A DNA stretch of 64,000 nucleotides. Origin: Closterium sp. Naga37s-1 (lineage: Eukaryota; Streptophyta; Zygnematophyceae; Desmidiales; Closteriaceae). How positions within the stretch are numbered: the first letter of the stretch is position 1; the number at the start of each line of letters is the position of its first letter. The DNA lies in NCBI GenBank assembly GCA_947471745.1, contig CANJKZ010000541.1, positions 310,001 to 374,000 on the forward strand. The letters run 5' to 3'. A program made the position numbers and the translations under genes. Below are positions 9,730-23,000 of this stretch, in pieces. The notes beneath the pieces were generated by a model. That model was not told the DNA's origin and did not search any database. It saw nothing but the letters and a program-made list of their open reading frames with translations.

Positions 9730-12008
9730 GGAGCAGGAGCAGCCGCAGCAGCAGCCGCAGCAGCAGGAGCAGCAGCAGCCGCCACCTCCTCCTCCTGTCT
9801 CTGGTCTTCGGACCCTCGGTCTCCCCTCTCCCTCTCCTCCCTCCTCTCCCTCTCCTCCCCCCTCTCCCTCTCCTCCTGTCTACGGTCCCACGTTTCCTCC
9901 TCCTGACCCCACTCCAGCTGCTTTCCCTCGTTCTCAGCCTTCGGTGTCCCCTCCTATTTCTCACGCTTGGACTTCTCGCTCTCTTCGTGCTCGTCCCTCG
10001 TCCCCTGTCCCTCTCTCAGACCTTCTTACTGCCCTGTTTCGTTCTAGTCCGCCTCGTTCGTCTCCTTCTGTACTTCCTTCTCCTCCTGAGTCGGCTCTCA
10101 CTGCTTCCCTCTCTACTCCTATCACGGACTACTACCGCACCTACCGTCCTGTTCTCTCTCGTGTTCTCGCCTCTCTTGTTACCGAACCATGTGCTTCTCT
10201 TTCCTCTGTCTCCGCTCTTACTGCCGCAGTCACTGAGTTTGCCTCTACTCGCCGCCTTGACTACGCCACCAGTCTTGTGGCTGCTCCTCCTACCAGTCCT
10301 CTAGCCGTCGGGGGTGAGTCTGCCCTTGGCTGTGACGCCCTAGAGGACAAGCAATTTGAGTTAGAGTTCCTGGCAGCCACTTCCCCTCATCTCTGTGCCA
10401 TGTTGCTCGCCCCTGAGGGAGACCCCGGCACCCTTGACATACCGACTCCTCGCACTTACGCTGAGGCAGTGTCAGGGCCTTGGGCCTCTCAGTGGAGAGC
10501 TGCCATGGACTCAGAGATGGCCTCCTACAGATCCACAGGCACTTACGTCGACGAGGTTCCCCCCCCTGGGGCGAGTCGATGGCATGTGGATCTTCAGGGT
10601 GAAGCGGCCACCGGGATCTCCTCCGGTCTTCAAGGCGCGCTATGTGGCTAGAGGTTTCAGTCAGCGCGAGGGAGTTGACTTCTTTCAAACCTTCGCGCCT
10701 ACCCCGAAGATGGCCACTCTTCGGGTGTTACTGCACGTAGCAGCACAAAGAGACTACGAGTTACACTCTCTCGACTTCTCCACTACTTTCCTTCAGGGTA
10801 GCCTATACGAGGAGGTTTGGCTGCGTCGTCCCTCTGCCTTCAACGGCACTTTCCCTCCTGGGAACCAATGGAGGCTGAGGCGACCGGTCTACGGCCTCCG
10901 TCAGGCTCCTCGTGAGTGGCACGACACCCTTCGTTCTACCCTGTCTGACCTCGGTTTCCAGCCGTCTTCTACCGACCCGTCGCTGTTTGTTCGGCGTGGC
11001 TCCACACCGTTCTTTGTACTGGTCTACGTCGACGACCTGATTTTCGCCACTGCTGACAGGGTTGCTTTGGCTGACGTGAAGCGCGAACTGCAGAAGAGAC
11101 ACACGTGCACTGACCTTGGTGAGCTGCGCCACTACCTTGGCCTGCAGATCACCAGGGACAGAGCCGCTCGCACCATTACACTCTCACAGTCACACATGGT
11201 GCAGCAGGTCCTTCAGCGGTTCAAGCTTCAGCACTCCACAGTACAGCGTACACCTCTTGCTGTTGACCACAGACTCACTGGACCCTTCTCTGACGAGCCG
11301 TTTGAGCCTAGTGGTCCTTACGCAGAGCTTGTGGGCTGCCTCATGTACCTGATGACTTGTACTCGCCCGGACCTCGCCTTCCCTCTCAGCATCCTGGCTC
11401 GCTTTGTTGCACCAGGGAGACACCGTCCAGTTCACTGGACAGCTGCTGTGAGGGTGGCGAAGTACCTAGCGACGACATCAGGCTTGGGGCTGGTTCTTGG
11501 AGGGCAGCAGTCTGTTGTACTTACTGGACACTGTGACTCTTCTTACGCTAACGACGCCGAGACTCACAGGTCTACTCAGGGGTACTGTTTCAGCCTGGGC
11601 TCTGGAGCTGTTTCGTGGAGGTCCACGCGTTCCTCCTCGGTCTCGACCTCTACCGCTGAGGCTGAGATCTACGCTGCAGCCATGGCTGCACAGGAGCTGC
11701 GTTGGTTGACCTTCTTGCTCACCGACCTTGGTGAGCAGCCGAGCTCTGCACCGACCTTGTTCACTTACAACAAGGCGTCGATTCTCCTCTATCGAGAGCC
11801 GCGACTGGAGAGCAGAGTGAAGCACATCAACGGCATGTACTTTCTTCTGCGAGAGTTGCAGAGGCGTGGACAGGCTCGCTTCGACTTTGTGGAGTCCGAG
11901 GCCAACACTGCAGACATCTTCACCAAGGCGCTTCCGCCTTGTTACCACCAGAGGTGTTGTGTGCAGTTAGGTCTCGTTGACACAGGTTCTCGCCTTACGT
12001 TGTCTTGA
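9568..12008 (+). pseudogene. Copia linker, reverse transcriptase and RNase H of the second fused copy
   Basis: A Gln- and Pro-rich linker (9568-9900) leads into reverse transcriptase. A frameshift at about 10575, in PPPGA/SRW, separates the linker frame from the enzyme frame. From there to 12008 the frame stays open: KARYVARGFSQ, LDFSTTFLQG, VYVDDLIFATAD catalytic box, then RNase H with a VLTGHCDSSYAND segment and ANTADIFTKALPP at the end. One frameshift aside, it is better kept than the upstream half, which agrees with a separate origin. Confidence 0.8.
9590..9785 (+). repeat. CAG/GCA-type trinucleotide-rich stretch
   Basis: GCAGCA and GCAGCC/GGAGCA units coding poly-Gln in the linker frame and poly-Ala in the next one. 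It sits in the hypervariable integrase-to-reverse-transcriptase linker. Confidence 0.8.
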
Positions 12009-12202
12009 GTTCTCTGCTTGCCTTGTTTGTACGCTTTATATATACCTCTGTGAACTCTTGAACTAGCCTTGTGGCTTTTTTGCTTGTGCTCGGAGTGTGT
12101 GGTGACGTTGTGATCCACCCTGAGCTTTGTTTCATTGTGACTGGTCTTGTGACCGTACACTTTTGGTTTTGCTTGACACCCTTCACGTAGACTATGGGGG
12201 TG

Positions 12203-12311
12203 TGTCAGATGTGGTAGTCTTAATGAGGTGTGTTATAGGGGGTACAACTGTTAGGGTTAGGTTTATGTACCCCAATCAACCTTAGTCAAACCTACACTTT
12301 CATTCTTGACA
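12203..12311 (+). repeat. 3' LTR of the chimeric copia element (109 bp)
   Basis: It begins TGTCA right after a TATGGGGGTG polypurine tract and ends TTGACA, so it has inverted TGTCA/TGACA tips. The same tract and LTR layout is seen, inverted, in the copia elements at 42354-43121. Confidence 0.75.
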
Positions 12312-12417
12312 CATATGGGGTACAACCCTTTTAGGGTTAGTACTTGTATCTCTCTTATTTCATACTGCATCATTCCCACCACTTGTTTTCGACAATGCAT
12401 ATACAGACATGCGCAAC

Positions 12418-12449
<32 letters not shown>

Positions 12450-12566
12450 TTATGCCATGCTCAGCACCACGTACAACGTACATCACTGTGTAACAGTCAG
12501 TGGCCGTTATTTGTCCATTAGCACTTGCCGGACTTCGCCCACACATCACCATGCATAGCATAGCAT
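12312..12566. other. Spacer with a T homopolymer
   Basis: No gene is seen. A run of about 28 T is at 12419-12446. The last eight bases (12559-12566, CATAGCAT) are the left target duplication of the hAT element. Confidence 0.6.
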
Positions 12567-15500
12567 CAGGCCCTACGTTATCAGGAATTTTTCCCTGAAA
12601 TTCCTGATTTTCAGGGTTTTTTTTTGTACCTATCCTGATTTTCCAGTGTTCAGTTTTTTTAGGGCCTGATTTTCCAGCGTTTAGGTGCCTTATGACTCTG
12701 ATCTTTCAGGGTTTTTTTCCAAGGGACACTGATCACTTTACGTTGTAACGAATCCGACCCTGAATGCGGTTCCTACACGTGCCGAGTGTAGGTGCCCTGC
12801 AGAAGTACAGGGAATATCAGATTCCCGCGCTGCCTCGAAAAAAAATCGTCTGGGACACACCACCTGCACCACCTGGCGGCGAGAACGAGACAAATTTCCC
12901 CAGAGTTTTACACCTGGTGGGCTGTTGAATTTGGCGCGCGTGGAACGATCGTTGCCCAGTTTCGCATCATTGCGTGGGTTGACCAATCACAGGGTTGCAG
13001 CATAACAATGCTGGCAGTGTGCGGTGCGAGGGTATCTTGCACCTGTTGTCGTGTGGCACGTTTTGTCCAGGTCGTGCTGGCAACCACAATTGCATCCATG
13101 CCGCCCAGCCGTGTACCCTGCCATCAGGCTTCCATCACATTCTGCTCCATCCTTTCCTTCCATCCGCTTGGGGTTTCTTTCTTGCCGTTCCTGCTTGGTG
13201 TAGGAAGAGACAGTCAGCCGTGTGGTTTTACCACGCGCTGCTCTTTCTAGTTAGATGCAAGCTAGTACCGCTGCTAGCTATGGCGGACCCCCAGGACAAC
13301 ATGTTACCTACAGGCGACCTAGGCGATGATGCGCATCATCGTTCAGTAGACGACGTTTCCGCTGCAGTTACCGGGCTGGATCTCCTTTTTACCAGCCTCG
13401 CCCAAATCGATAACCATGGAAAGGCACCTCTGGCCGCGCCTCCCGAATTTTATCCATTCGAACCCGTAGATGAGGGGTTGTGTGCCTCCCCTACAGCTCC
13501 AGTCTTAGAACAAGACAGCTCGTCGCCATCTGTTGAGGAAATTGCGGCGGTACCTGTGGCTAAGAAAAACGCGAAGTACACCCAGTCTACGCTGCCATGG
13601 TGCAAGAAGGGAGCTCCCGCTGGAGCTACACCGCCGTCACCAGCCGACCAACAGTCGACGCCCGCGACCGCAGCCACGCAGGTGTCGCCATCAGTTCCTG
13701 GGCCATCTAAACCGGCATGCCCTAACGCGATCTACGCCGAGGCGCTGTTTAAGTATAAGTCTGAGTGGCTAGACCGTTTCAGTTGGCTGATTTTGCTCAA
13801 ATCTGCTGACGGCCTACCTGCTTTCAAGTGCAGCATCTGTACAGAGCACGCAGGGTACGCTGGACCGTGCGGGAGAGGCGGAAAGGGCGCCACGGACGTG
13901 CAGACGCAGGCGTTCAAATGACATGCTGCAACATCCAAGCACAAGGAGGCGTTCAAGCACCAGGAGAAGCTGCTCTTGGAAGCTGGCAGGCAACCACGTA
14001 TCAACGCCGACAATATGGCGCGTGACACGGAGAAAGAACGTGTCATCAAGCTGCTGGGCTCCTTTCTCTTTGTCACCAAGCAAGATGCACCCATTGAGTT
14101 ATGGGTGAATCTTGTTCAGTACCTCGCCAAGCTAAACGTGCCAGGATTTCCCGCGAAGGGCTACGGGACGTACTACACGACGTGAGTGTTCCTGTCCTCG
14201 CTATTATACCGTTGGTTTTTTTAAGGACATTAATACTCACAACTTATGTTGTTTGCCATGCGCTGCAGGTACGGCTTCGGGTAGCTAACACAGTCGATGG
14301 CCACCTGGCTGCACACAACGCAGCTGCAGCACATCTTGTCAAGCCCATTCCTCGGCGTCACTTGTGACGAGAGCACGGATAGGTGTCGTGGCAAGCATAT
14401 GATTATCTTTGCTACGTTCATCCGTGACCACCGGGTGGAGACTGAGTTCCTAGCGCTGCTGACAGTGGAGAAGGGTGATGCCGCCTCTCTCCTCTCAGTG
14501 TTTCTGTCCCACCTGCAGGCCCTCGGCATTGACCTTGCGCGGATCGCCGGCATAAGCACTGACGGAGCCAGTGTGATGATGGGTAAGAAGAACGGCGTTG
14601 TCGCTCGACTTCGCCTCCGCATCCCGCATCTTGTGTCAAGCCACTGCATCGCCCACAGGTACGTTGTGCCATGTGATTCCCTGTTTCTGTTTTTTTTTTT
14701 ACCTTCCATAGCTCATGCCCTGCCTATACGGTATGTGTGTCCCTTGTGAACTCAGGGAGGCGCTCGCAGCAAAGGACGCAGCAGAGGCACTCCCCGAGTT
14801 CGAGATGGTGGACTCGCTCATCCGCCAGGTGGCTGAGCATCTGGGTCGTTCTGGCCCTTGGCATCAGCGGTTCGCCACGCTTCAGGAGGTTTTCACCGCC
14901 ACGAACCTGGAGCTCCAAGGGATTCACCAAGTCAGGTGGCTCTCCAGGGGTGACGCCGTGTTGCGCGCGGTAGAGGTGTTGCCCGCGCTCATAGTCATGT
15001 TGTATGAGTGGGACAGCACTCTGTACGAGCTCGCCACCAGCTACAGGTTTCACTTCCTCCTGTATTTCCTTGCAGACGTGCTCGAGCAGCTCAACGTGTT
15101 GAACAGGGCATTCCAGCAGCGCGAGGTGAGCCGGTTTACTAGCATTCCTTTGTATTGCGACTGCTGCAGCTCCCAAGTTGTCCCTTATCTGTGTGATTCC
15201 CTGCAGAGTGTGTGTGCTAATGTTGTTAAGTGTGTCCCTAAACAAGCTGCGTTGCTCTGAGTCAGACTTTCATTCCCCCTTTGTCTCTTGCCATTCGGCC
15301 TTTACTAGCTTGACATTGCAGGAGTCCATGGGCAGATCAGGAGAACCATGTCGTTCCTCGAGTCCCGCTATGTCGACTGTGGTGACGACTTCGGAGGCGG
15401 GATGAGCGCGCGCCTCTCCCCGTTCATCAAGAAGCACGGCCCTGAGGGGGGCCGCCCCGAGGTGAAGGTGCAGGGAGTGGACTCGGACGGACGGCCGACT

Positions 15501-16615
15501 ACACACACCTTCGAGCTGCACGAGAACCCAAGTGAAGATTACCCCACCCTCGGCTCTCACGACGCATGCGTTGATCTCTGCACCACCTTCGCCGAGACGC
15601 TCGTGCAAAACCTCAGCAAGCGGTTCAAGGACCTGGACTCCCTGGTGGGAGTGCGGCTCTTCATGCCAGACGAGTGGGAGCATGGGAGAGCGGAGCGCCA
15701 CAAGCAATGCCTCGAGTGGCTCAACTCACTCGTGACACTCTTCAGGGCAGAGGAGACGGACTACATCATTCCAGGTGAGGTGTTCGATCATTGTTGATGG
15801 TTGTTGTAGTTGTGTTTAAACATGTTAACACAGTATTGTTAAAACTGAATGGCAGGCAATCTAATCCCCAATCTCTCTCCCTTATGTCTTACTTGGCAGG
15901 TATCGACAAGAGGCGGGCGATGAAAGAACTGCGTGCCTTCTGCCCCATCCTCGCAGGTGCTCCGAAGAACGAGCGCAGCTTCCACGCGGGACTAACAGCA
16001 ATACTGAGGACATGCGACTGGACGACGAGCTACCCCAACCTGGTTCGTCTCTGGGTGGCTGTCGCCGTGCTGCCTCTGAGCACAGTGGAGTGTGAGCGCG
16101 GCTTCTCACGCCAGAATGTGATCAAATCTTGGCAGCGGGGGAGCCTCAAAGACGCCCGCCTTGAAGACCTGATCACATTGTCTCTGCTCGAGTACGAGCC
16201 CGACTACGAGGAGATGGTGTGCGCAGCTACAAGAAGCGGCGCCCATTTGGCAATGTGGCAGAAGCTCCAGCAAGAGAGGGGGAGGGCAGTGGCAACGGCA
16301 AGGGAAAGGAGGCAAATGAGGAGGAGGAGGAGGAGCTGGAAGAAGCACTGGCTAACTGCAGTGATGATGACACTGACTGATGCTGCTGAGTAAATGATTA
16401 TTGAATTGAGCCCATGCTTGCAAGCTAGCTAGTTAGTGTGTTCTAGTTATTGATGTGTATCAGCGTTTAGAAAATGGGGACACTGATGCATCAGAGATTT
16501 TTTTAAAGGAACACTGAACTTTCAGGGATTTTTTTTTCGAGACACTGAATATCAGGGATTCTACACAAGGGGACCCTGATGCCTTGACGTGCCTAAAAGT
16601 GAATCATAGGGCCTG
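12567..16615 (+). mobile_element. hAT DNA transposon, complete ends, 4,049 bp
   Basis: The left end CAGGCCCTACG and the reverse complement of the right end, CAGGCCCTATG, form short terminal inverted repeats. CATAGCAT is duplicated at 12559-12566 and 16616-16623, giving the 8-bp target duplication typical of hAT. Both subterminal regions repeat TTTCAGGG(A)TTTTTT-like motifs (about 12590-12715 and 16495-16560), as expected for transposase-binding subterminal repeats. A spliced hAT transposase gene lies inside. Confidence 0.9.
13280..16393 (+). pseudogene. hAT transposase (DUF4371/ZNF862-like), two premature stops
   Basis: The start is ATGGCGGAC at 13280. Exons by frame are 13280-about 14182, about 14269-14658, about 14752-15125, about 15322-15774 and 15900-16393. 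Domains in order: an acidic/Pro-rich N-terminus; a zinc-finger-like FKCSICTEH...HAATSKH; a catalytic part with GVTCDESTDR, ISTDGASVMMG and SSHCIAHR; a RWLSRGDAVLR stretch; and the hAT dimerisation region (YPNLVRLWVAVAVLP, VECERGFS). TGA at 13919 interrupts the zinc finger just before the HAATSKH stretch, and TAG occurs near 14283 just after the first intron. Everything else is open, so inactivation is recent unless these positions are bypassed by splicing. Confidence 0.82.
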
Positions 16616-16623
16616 CATAGCAT

Positions 16624-17067
16624 CCCAACCAAACATTTACCTAGTTGTAAAAGTCTAAAACCTGACAAGACGCTTCGTGGAATGCCCGAACATTGGTGCC
16701 AGCACTGTAGCGAGCCCCATATACTTGCAGATTTCGTGTTTCTGTTCTTGCCTATCAAATCTTTATTGTTCTTCTCTATGTTAGTCCATGCCTCTGCCTT
16801 CATAAAGAAGTTGGATCCTATTTAGCTTCCATTTCGTTCGTAACACATATAGGAACCGATTTTTGAAGATGTTTGAACGATGTTCGAGTGTCCCCCTCAT
16901 CCCCCACCCCGCAAGCCAGTCGCCAATACTGCGACTCCAGATCTGCTCCATCGTCTTAGCGACCAGCAATCCCCAAGCCTCGTCGTTTGAGCAGTTCCCC
17001 AGCTGGCGATCGTACGCGGTTCGTGTGGACGAGTTACTTTAGCATCGCTCGCGCGCCGCTAGCCGCC
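16624..17067. other. Upstream region of the PDI gene
   Basis: No coding sequence is recognised. It should contain the PDI promoter and 5' leader. I saw no convincing TATA box. Confidence 0.4.
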
Positions 17068-20000
17068 ATGAGCAGAGGGCGAGCGTATCTCGTCATTCTG
17101 CTTTCGCTACTCGTTCTCGCAGTAGTCTCGCAGCGCTTCGCAAGCCGCCCTCCCTTCGCGAATGCCGAAGAATTCGACGACGAGCGGTACGCGTACGACG
17201 AGGACGACGACGCAGGCGACGACGACGACATCCCGGCGGGCGACGACGGCGACGTCGTCGCACTGACGGCGGCGACGTTTTCGCAGGCCGTCAGCGAGCA
17301 CAAGCACGTGATGGTGGAGTTTTACGCGCCGTGGTGCGGCCACTGCAGGGCGCTCGCGCCCGAGTATCGCGAAGCAGCGGCGACGCTCAAGGAGCTCGGC
17401 GTTCTCTTCGCCAAGGTGGACGCGACGAAAGAAACGGAGCTCGCCGACAAGCACAACGTGGATGGTTACCCCACCATCCTTTTCGCCACGGATGGCGAAT
17501 TCCAGCCGTTCGGCGCCGGGCGAACCAGGTAGACATTCTGGAAGAGATCGGTTTTGCACCTCCCGTTTGCTGCGCGCACGTGTGACGAGGAAAGGGCAGT
17601 CTTTGAGAGGCTCTTACAGGCTCCTCATTCCCTTGGGAATCCTCTCGCACAATCGATTCCATCTGAGCTCATTTCCCCCCATTTCCCCCGTGGCCTCCGT
17701 TCCCCCATTTTCCCCCATTTTCCCCGTTCCCCCGATTTCCCCCGTTCCCCGCGTTTCGCCTGTTTCCCGCATTGCCCGCTGCTGCAGCGCGGAGATGGTG
17801 CGGTGGGTGAAGCGCAAGCTGGGCATGGGCGTGACATCGCTGGCGCCAGCCGACATTCCCAACGCGCCCGCGCTGCTCGAGAGCGCCGCCGCCGCTGCCT
17901 TCGCCTTCGTGTCCTCCCTTGACGTGAGTGCTGTGTGGTGCATGGATGGAGGGGAAGGGGAGAGGGGGAGAGGGGGAGAGGGGGAGAGGGGGAGAGGGGG
18001 AGAGGGGGAGAGGGGGAGAGGAAGAGAGGGGGAGAGGGGGAGAGAGGTGGGGGGGAAGGGGGGGCGGAGAGGGGGAAGGGGATCGGGTGGGATGCGGAGA
18101 GACATGGTCGGTAAATTTGTGAGTGTATTGCTAGATTCCCTCCCTCCCTCCCTCCCTCCCTCCCTCCCTCCCTCCCTCCCTCCCTCCCTCCCTCCCTCCC
18201 TACCTCCCTCCCTCCCTCCCTCCCTCCCTCCCTCCCTCCCTCCCTCCCTCCCTCCCTCCCTTCTTCTCTCCCTCTTCCAACCTCCCTGATCCCTTCCCCA
18301 TCCTCCTTCCTCCACCCCTCTCTCGTACCTCCTCTCATCCCCATCCTCCCCTTCTCTCCCCTCCGCCTCCCCTCCCTTCCTCCCGCTCCGCTCCCCGCAT
18401 CCCCCTCCCCTCCTCTCATCCCTCCCCTCCCCTCATCCCCCTCCCCTCCTCTCATCCCTCCCCTCCCCTCATGCCCCTCCCCTCTCCTTATCCCCCTCCC
18501 CTCCCTTCCCCCCCCCCTCTCCGCTCCTCCTCCTCCCCTCCCCTCTTCTCCTCTCTCCCACCAGGCCCCGGAGGCAGCAGCGTTCGGAGAGGCAGCGAGG
18601 GACACGGACGGGGTCGACTTTTTCGTCACCACGCATGCTGACGTGGCGGCGGCGTTCGGCCTGCCAGCTGGCGAGCCGCCCGCCCTGGCTGTGGTGAAGA
18701 AGGAGGAGGAGCGGCTGGTGGTGTTCGGTGAGTGCACTGCGCACCTCTGTGTGCACGCACAGGTGCTTGGTGTTGCGAGGCTTGAGCTGAGCTGAGGGGG
18801 CTGGTTGTGGGTCTGTCAGTGGTGAAGGACACGGGTGACACCTTCCCCACACCCCTGTGGTGAAGGACACGGGTGACACCTTCCCCACACCCCTGTGGTG
18901 AAAAAGGAGGAGGAGCGGCTGGTGGTGTTGTGAGGTTTGAGCTGAGGGGCTGGATTTGGGGCGAGGTTGGTGGGGTGGGGAATTGTGGGTCTGTCAGTGG
19001 TGAAGGAGGAGGCCCGATTTTTGACATCCTCCCCCTCCATACCTCATACACACACACACGCATATGCACGTGCACATGCGCACGCACTCGCACGCACATG
19101 CATGCACACGCACGTCACACACACACACACACACACGCCCACGCATACACCCACACGCCCACACATACACCCACACGCCCACACATACACCCACACGCCC
19201 ACACATACACCCACACGCCCACACATACACCCACACGCCCACACATACACCCACACGCCCACACATACACCCACACGCCCACACATACACCCACACGCCC
19301 ACACATACACCCACACGCCCACACATACACCCACACGCCCACACATACACCCACACGCCCACACATACACCCACACGCCCACACATACACCCACACGCCC
19401 ACACATACACCCACACGCCCATACATGCACGCACATACACTCCTCCGTCAGATGATGAGTACCGCAAGGGGGTTCCAGACTCTCTTCGCACCTCTCCCCA
19501 CCTCTCCCCACTTCATCCCACCTTTCCCCCCTCTCTCCCCACCTCTCCCCATATCTCCCCTCTTCCCTCCTCTCCCTACCCCTCTCCCCATCCCCCCTCC
19601 CCCTGGCGGCGAGTACAGCAAGGACGCCATCAGTGCGTTCCTGGCTTTCGAGTCGACTCAAATTGCCCCCTCCCCCTTTTGCCCTCTTTGCCCCATCTTC
19701 CCCCTCCCCCCTTTGCCCCATCCCCCCTCCCCCAGGCGGCGAGGACAGCAAGGACGCCATCAGCGCGTTCCTGGCTTTCGAGTCAATCCGAGTGTCATTT
19801 CCACCCTCCCCCCACTCTCCCATCTCTCCCCACCACACGCCCCCTCCCTCCCACCACCCCCATGCACAGGCGGCGAGTACAGCAAGGAGGCCATCAGCGC
19901 GTTCCTGGCGGCCAACCGGCTGCCACTGCTGCTGACCCCCACCCCTCTTTCACTTACGCGCACACCCGCACACTCCTCCCTGCCCTCTCTCCTCTTCCAC

Positions 20001-23000
20001 CTCCCCTCACACCCCTTCCCCAGGCGGCGAGTACAGCAAGGACGCCATCAGCGCGTTCCTGGCAGCAAACCGGCTGCCGCTGCTGCTGACATACACAGAG
20101 GAGACCTCCGCTGCCATCTTCTCCTCCCCCATCGGCAAGCAGGTGAGATGGGTGCATGGCACGAGATGGGGTGAGTGCATGGCACGAGATGAGGTGAGTG
20201 CATGGCACGAGATGGGGTGAGTGGATGGCACGAGATGGGGTGAGTGCATGGCACGAGATGGGGTGAGTGCATGGCACGAGATGAGGTGAGTGCATGGCAC
20301 GAGATGGGGTGGGTGCATGGCACGAGATGGGGTGAGTGCATGGCACGAGATGAGGTGAGTGCATGGCACGAGATGGGGTGAGTTCATGGCACGAGATGAG
20401 GTGAGTTCATGGAGTGAGGTGGGGTGGGGTGCGCACATGGGGGATGAGATGGTTGCATGAGTAATGCAGGGACGATGTGAGGCAGGGCATGAGACGAGGT
20501 GGGTGCATGGCACGAGGTGGGTGCATGGCACGAGGTGGGTGCATGGCACGTCCCAGAGACGTGCAGAAGGCCTTATCACAAGCAGGGTTTCGTACTGTAT
20601 TCGGTAATTGTTTGTTGTCGCATGAACGCAAGCGTATATACGCTGCACGCTTTAGGGTCTGAACGTATATTCCAACTTGAAGGTTACCAACCAAAAGCCA
20701 ACAATTGTTTTTACACTTTTCAATGGTGTCAGAGGGGGCACAACAGAAAGGTCATATTGAAGGGATGTGGCGAGGTGTGGAGTGACAGAGCATCGAAGGA
20801 GGAGAGAGGAGAGGAAGGGGCGATTGATGGCACGGGGGGATGAGTGAGGGGAGGGGGATGCGAATGAGGGGATGGGGAGATGAGTGAGGGGAGGGGGGAA
20901 TGAGTGAGTGAGGGAATGGGGAGATGAGTGTGTGAGGGGAAGGGAAGATGAGTGAGGGGAGGGGGAGATGAGTGAGGGGGGGGGGGGGTCGGCTGTGGGG
21001 CGGGTGTCCTCTTAAATGCGTCCTCTCCACCCCGCCCCTCCAGGTGCTGCTGTTAGCATCAGACAGTGCATTCAAGGAGCTCTCGCCCGCACTTTTTGGG
21101 ACAGCACTGCCCCCTTGCCTCTCACTCAAGTTGTCTCCTCTTGAATCCTTCTTCTCTATCCTGTCTCACCAGGTGCTGCTGTTTGCATCACACAGTGCAT
21201 TCAGGGAGCTCTCGCCCGCACTCCTTGCGACAGCACTGCCCCCGTGCCTCTCACTCAAGTTGTCTCCTCCTGAATCCCTCATTTCTATCCTGTCTCACCA
21301 GGTGCTGCTGTTTGCATCAGACAGTGCATTCAAGGTGCTCTCGCCCGCACTTTTTGCAGCAGCCAAGCAGTTCAAAGGCCAGGTGCGTGCTGTGCCTCTT
21401 TCGTCCATGCCAGGAGCTCTCGCCTGCACTCCTCGCACCCTCATGCCTCCCACCCTCGTGCCCCCCACCCTCATGCGTCCCAAGAGAAAGGACTTCGGTT
21501 GGCGGCAAGCAAACACCCGCTGCAGCATGGAGTTCCTTGCCTTGTTGACTGTCGCTTCGGATGCTTGCATGCAGGAGCACACATTTCCCTCCTTCGATGA
21601 GGGTGGAGGGGGGAATGAGTGCTCATGCATGCAATGCGTGCTCATGAGCATGAGCACACATTTCCCTCTACATTTCACAGACCTTGACTTACTGCTGAAG
21701 GTTCCTGTGAACCGAACCTAGTTTACGCAGTCTCTGGTTCTGAACATGATTTACAGAGCCTTCGTTCATACTGGCTATGTAAAACGCAGAAGCACTCACC
21801 CAACCAGGCTCACTTTTCCATCTTAAACGTGCTTTCCTACTAAAGCGACTGGAATGGAAGCAAGGCCTCCGCAGCCCACCTGGCCATTGTCGACAAAAGT
21901 CGCAGCACGTCGCTCCTTGTTGACTGTCCCTCGTGATGCTCGCATGCATGAGCACGCATTCCCTCTGCCATGCTATCGCCCATCAGTCCATTCCGTCCCA
22001 CCTTCCCGTCTCACCGCCTTGCTGTCATTCCACCCACCCCTTTTTTCTCCTCTGCCACAGGCCATGTTTGTGTTTGTGAACGCCTCTGACCCCGAGTCAC
22101 AGCCAGAGAAGTCATCCCTCCCTAGTGCATGCTCATAGCCTTGCTGTCCGTCCTCCATTCCCCTTTTGGCCTTTTCCCTGTGCCACAGGCCATGTTTGTG
22201 TTTGTGAACGCCTCTGACCCCGAGTCACAGCCAGAGAAGTCATCCCTCCCTAGTGCATGCTCATAGCCTTGCTGTCCGTCCTCCATTCCCCTTTTGGCCT
22301 TTTCCCTGTGCCACAGGCCATGTTTGTGTTTGTGAACGCCTCTGACCCCGAGTCACAGCCAGAGAAGTCATCCCTCCCTAGTGCATGCTCATAGCCTTGC
22401 TGTCCGTCCTCCATTCCCCTTTTGGCCTTTTCCCTGTGCCACAGGCCATGTTTGTGTTTGTGAACGCCTCTGACCCCGAGTCACAGCCAGAGAAGTCATC
22501 CCTCCCTAGTGCATGCTCATAGCCTTGCTGTCCGTCCTCCATTCCCCTTTTGGCCTTTTCCCTGTGCCACAGGCCATGTTTGTGTTTGTGAACGGCTCTG
22601 ACCCCGAGTCACAACCCGTGCAAGAGTACTTTGGAGCAGACGCCTCCACCACTGCCGTGAGTACTGTCAATACACCTGCTGACGCCTCCACAACTGTGGT
22701 GAGCGCGTGACTGCTGTACTGCTCTCTCTCTCTCTCCCTGCGCTGCTCTCTATGCAAGAGTATTTTGGAGCAGACGCCTCCACCACTGCCGTGAGTACAT
22801 GGCTGCTGCGCTGCCCTCTGTGCTGCTGCATGCCGCAATGAGCTCCATGTGCTGTCATATGTCACTTGCTTCCATTCCACATGCTCACATCACTTGCCTT
22901 ATGTGTGCATGCCTGCCCGTGTGTATGCATGCCTGCCCGTGTGTCTGCATGCCTGCCCGTGTGTCTGCATGCCTGCCCGTGTGTGTGCATGCCTGCCCGT

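Larger units (their letters stand above)
6510..12311 (+). mobile_element. Decayed chimeric Ty1/copia element, 5' end missing
   Basis: Copia coding sequence runs from a gag zinc-knuckle end (about 6510) to RNase H (stop at 12008) and then a short 3' LTR. There are several stops and frameshifts. No 5' LTR or primer site was found on the left. Around 9402-9567 a piece of reverse transcriptase from one copy (APREWHDTL to YVDDLVFATAD) is followed by the Gln/Pro-rich linker and a full reverse transcriptase of a second copy, so this is a fusion of two related copies. It is fossil sequence. Confidence 0.85.

Noticed and set aside
18626-19838. Histidine/threonine-rich and cysteine-rich repeat proteins
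   Set aside because: They are the CA-rich 20-bp minisatellite of PDI intron 3 in alternative frames.
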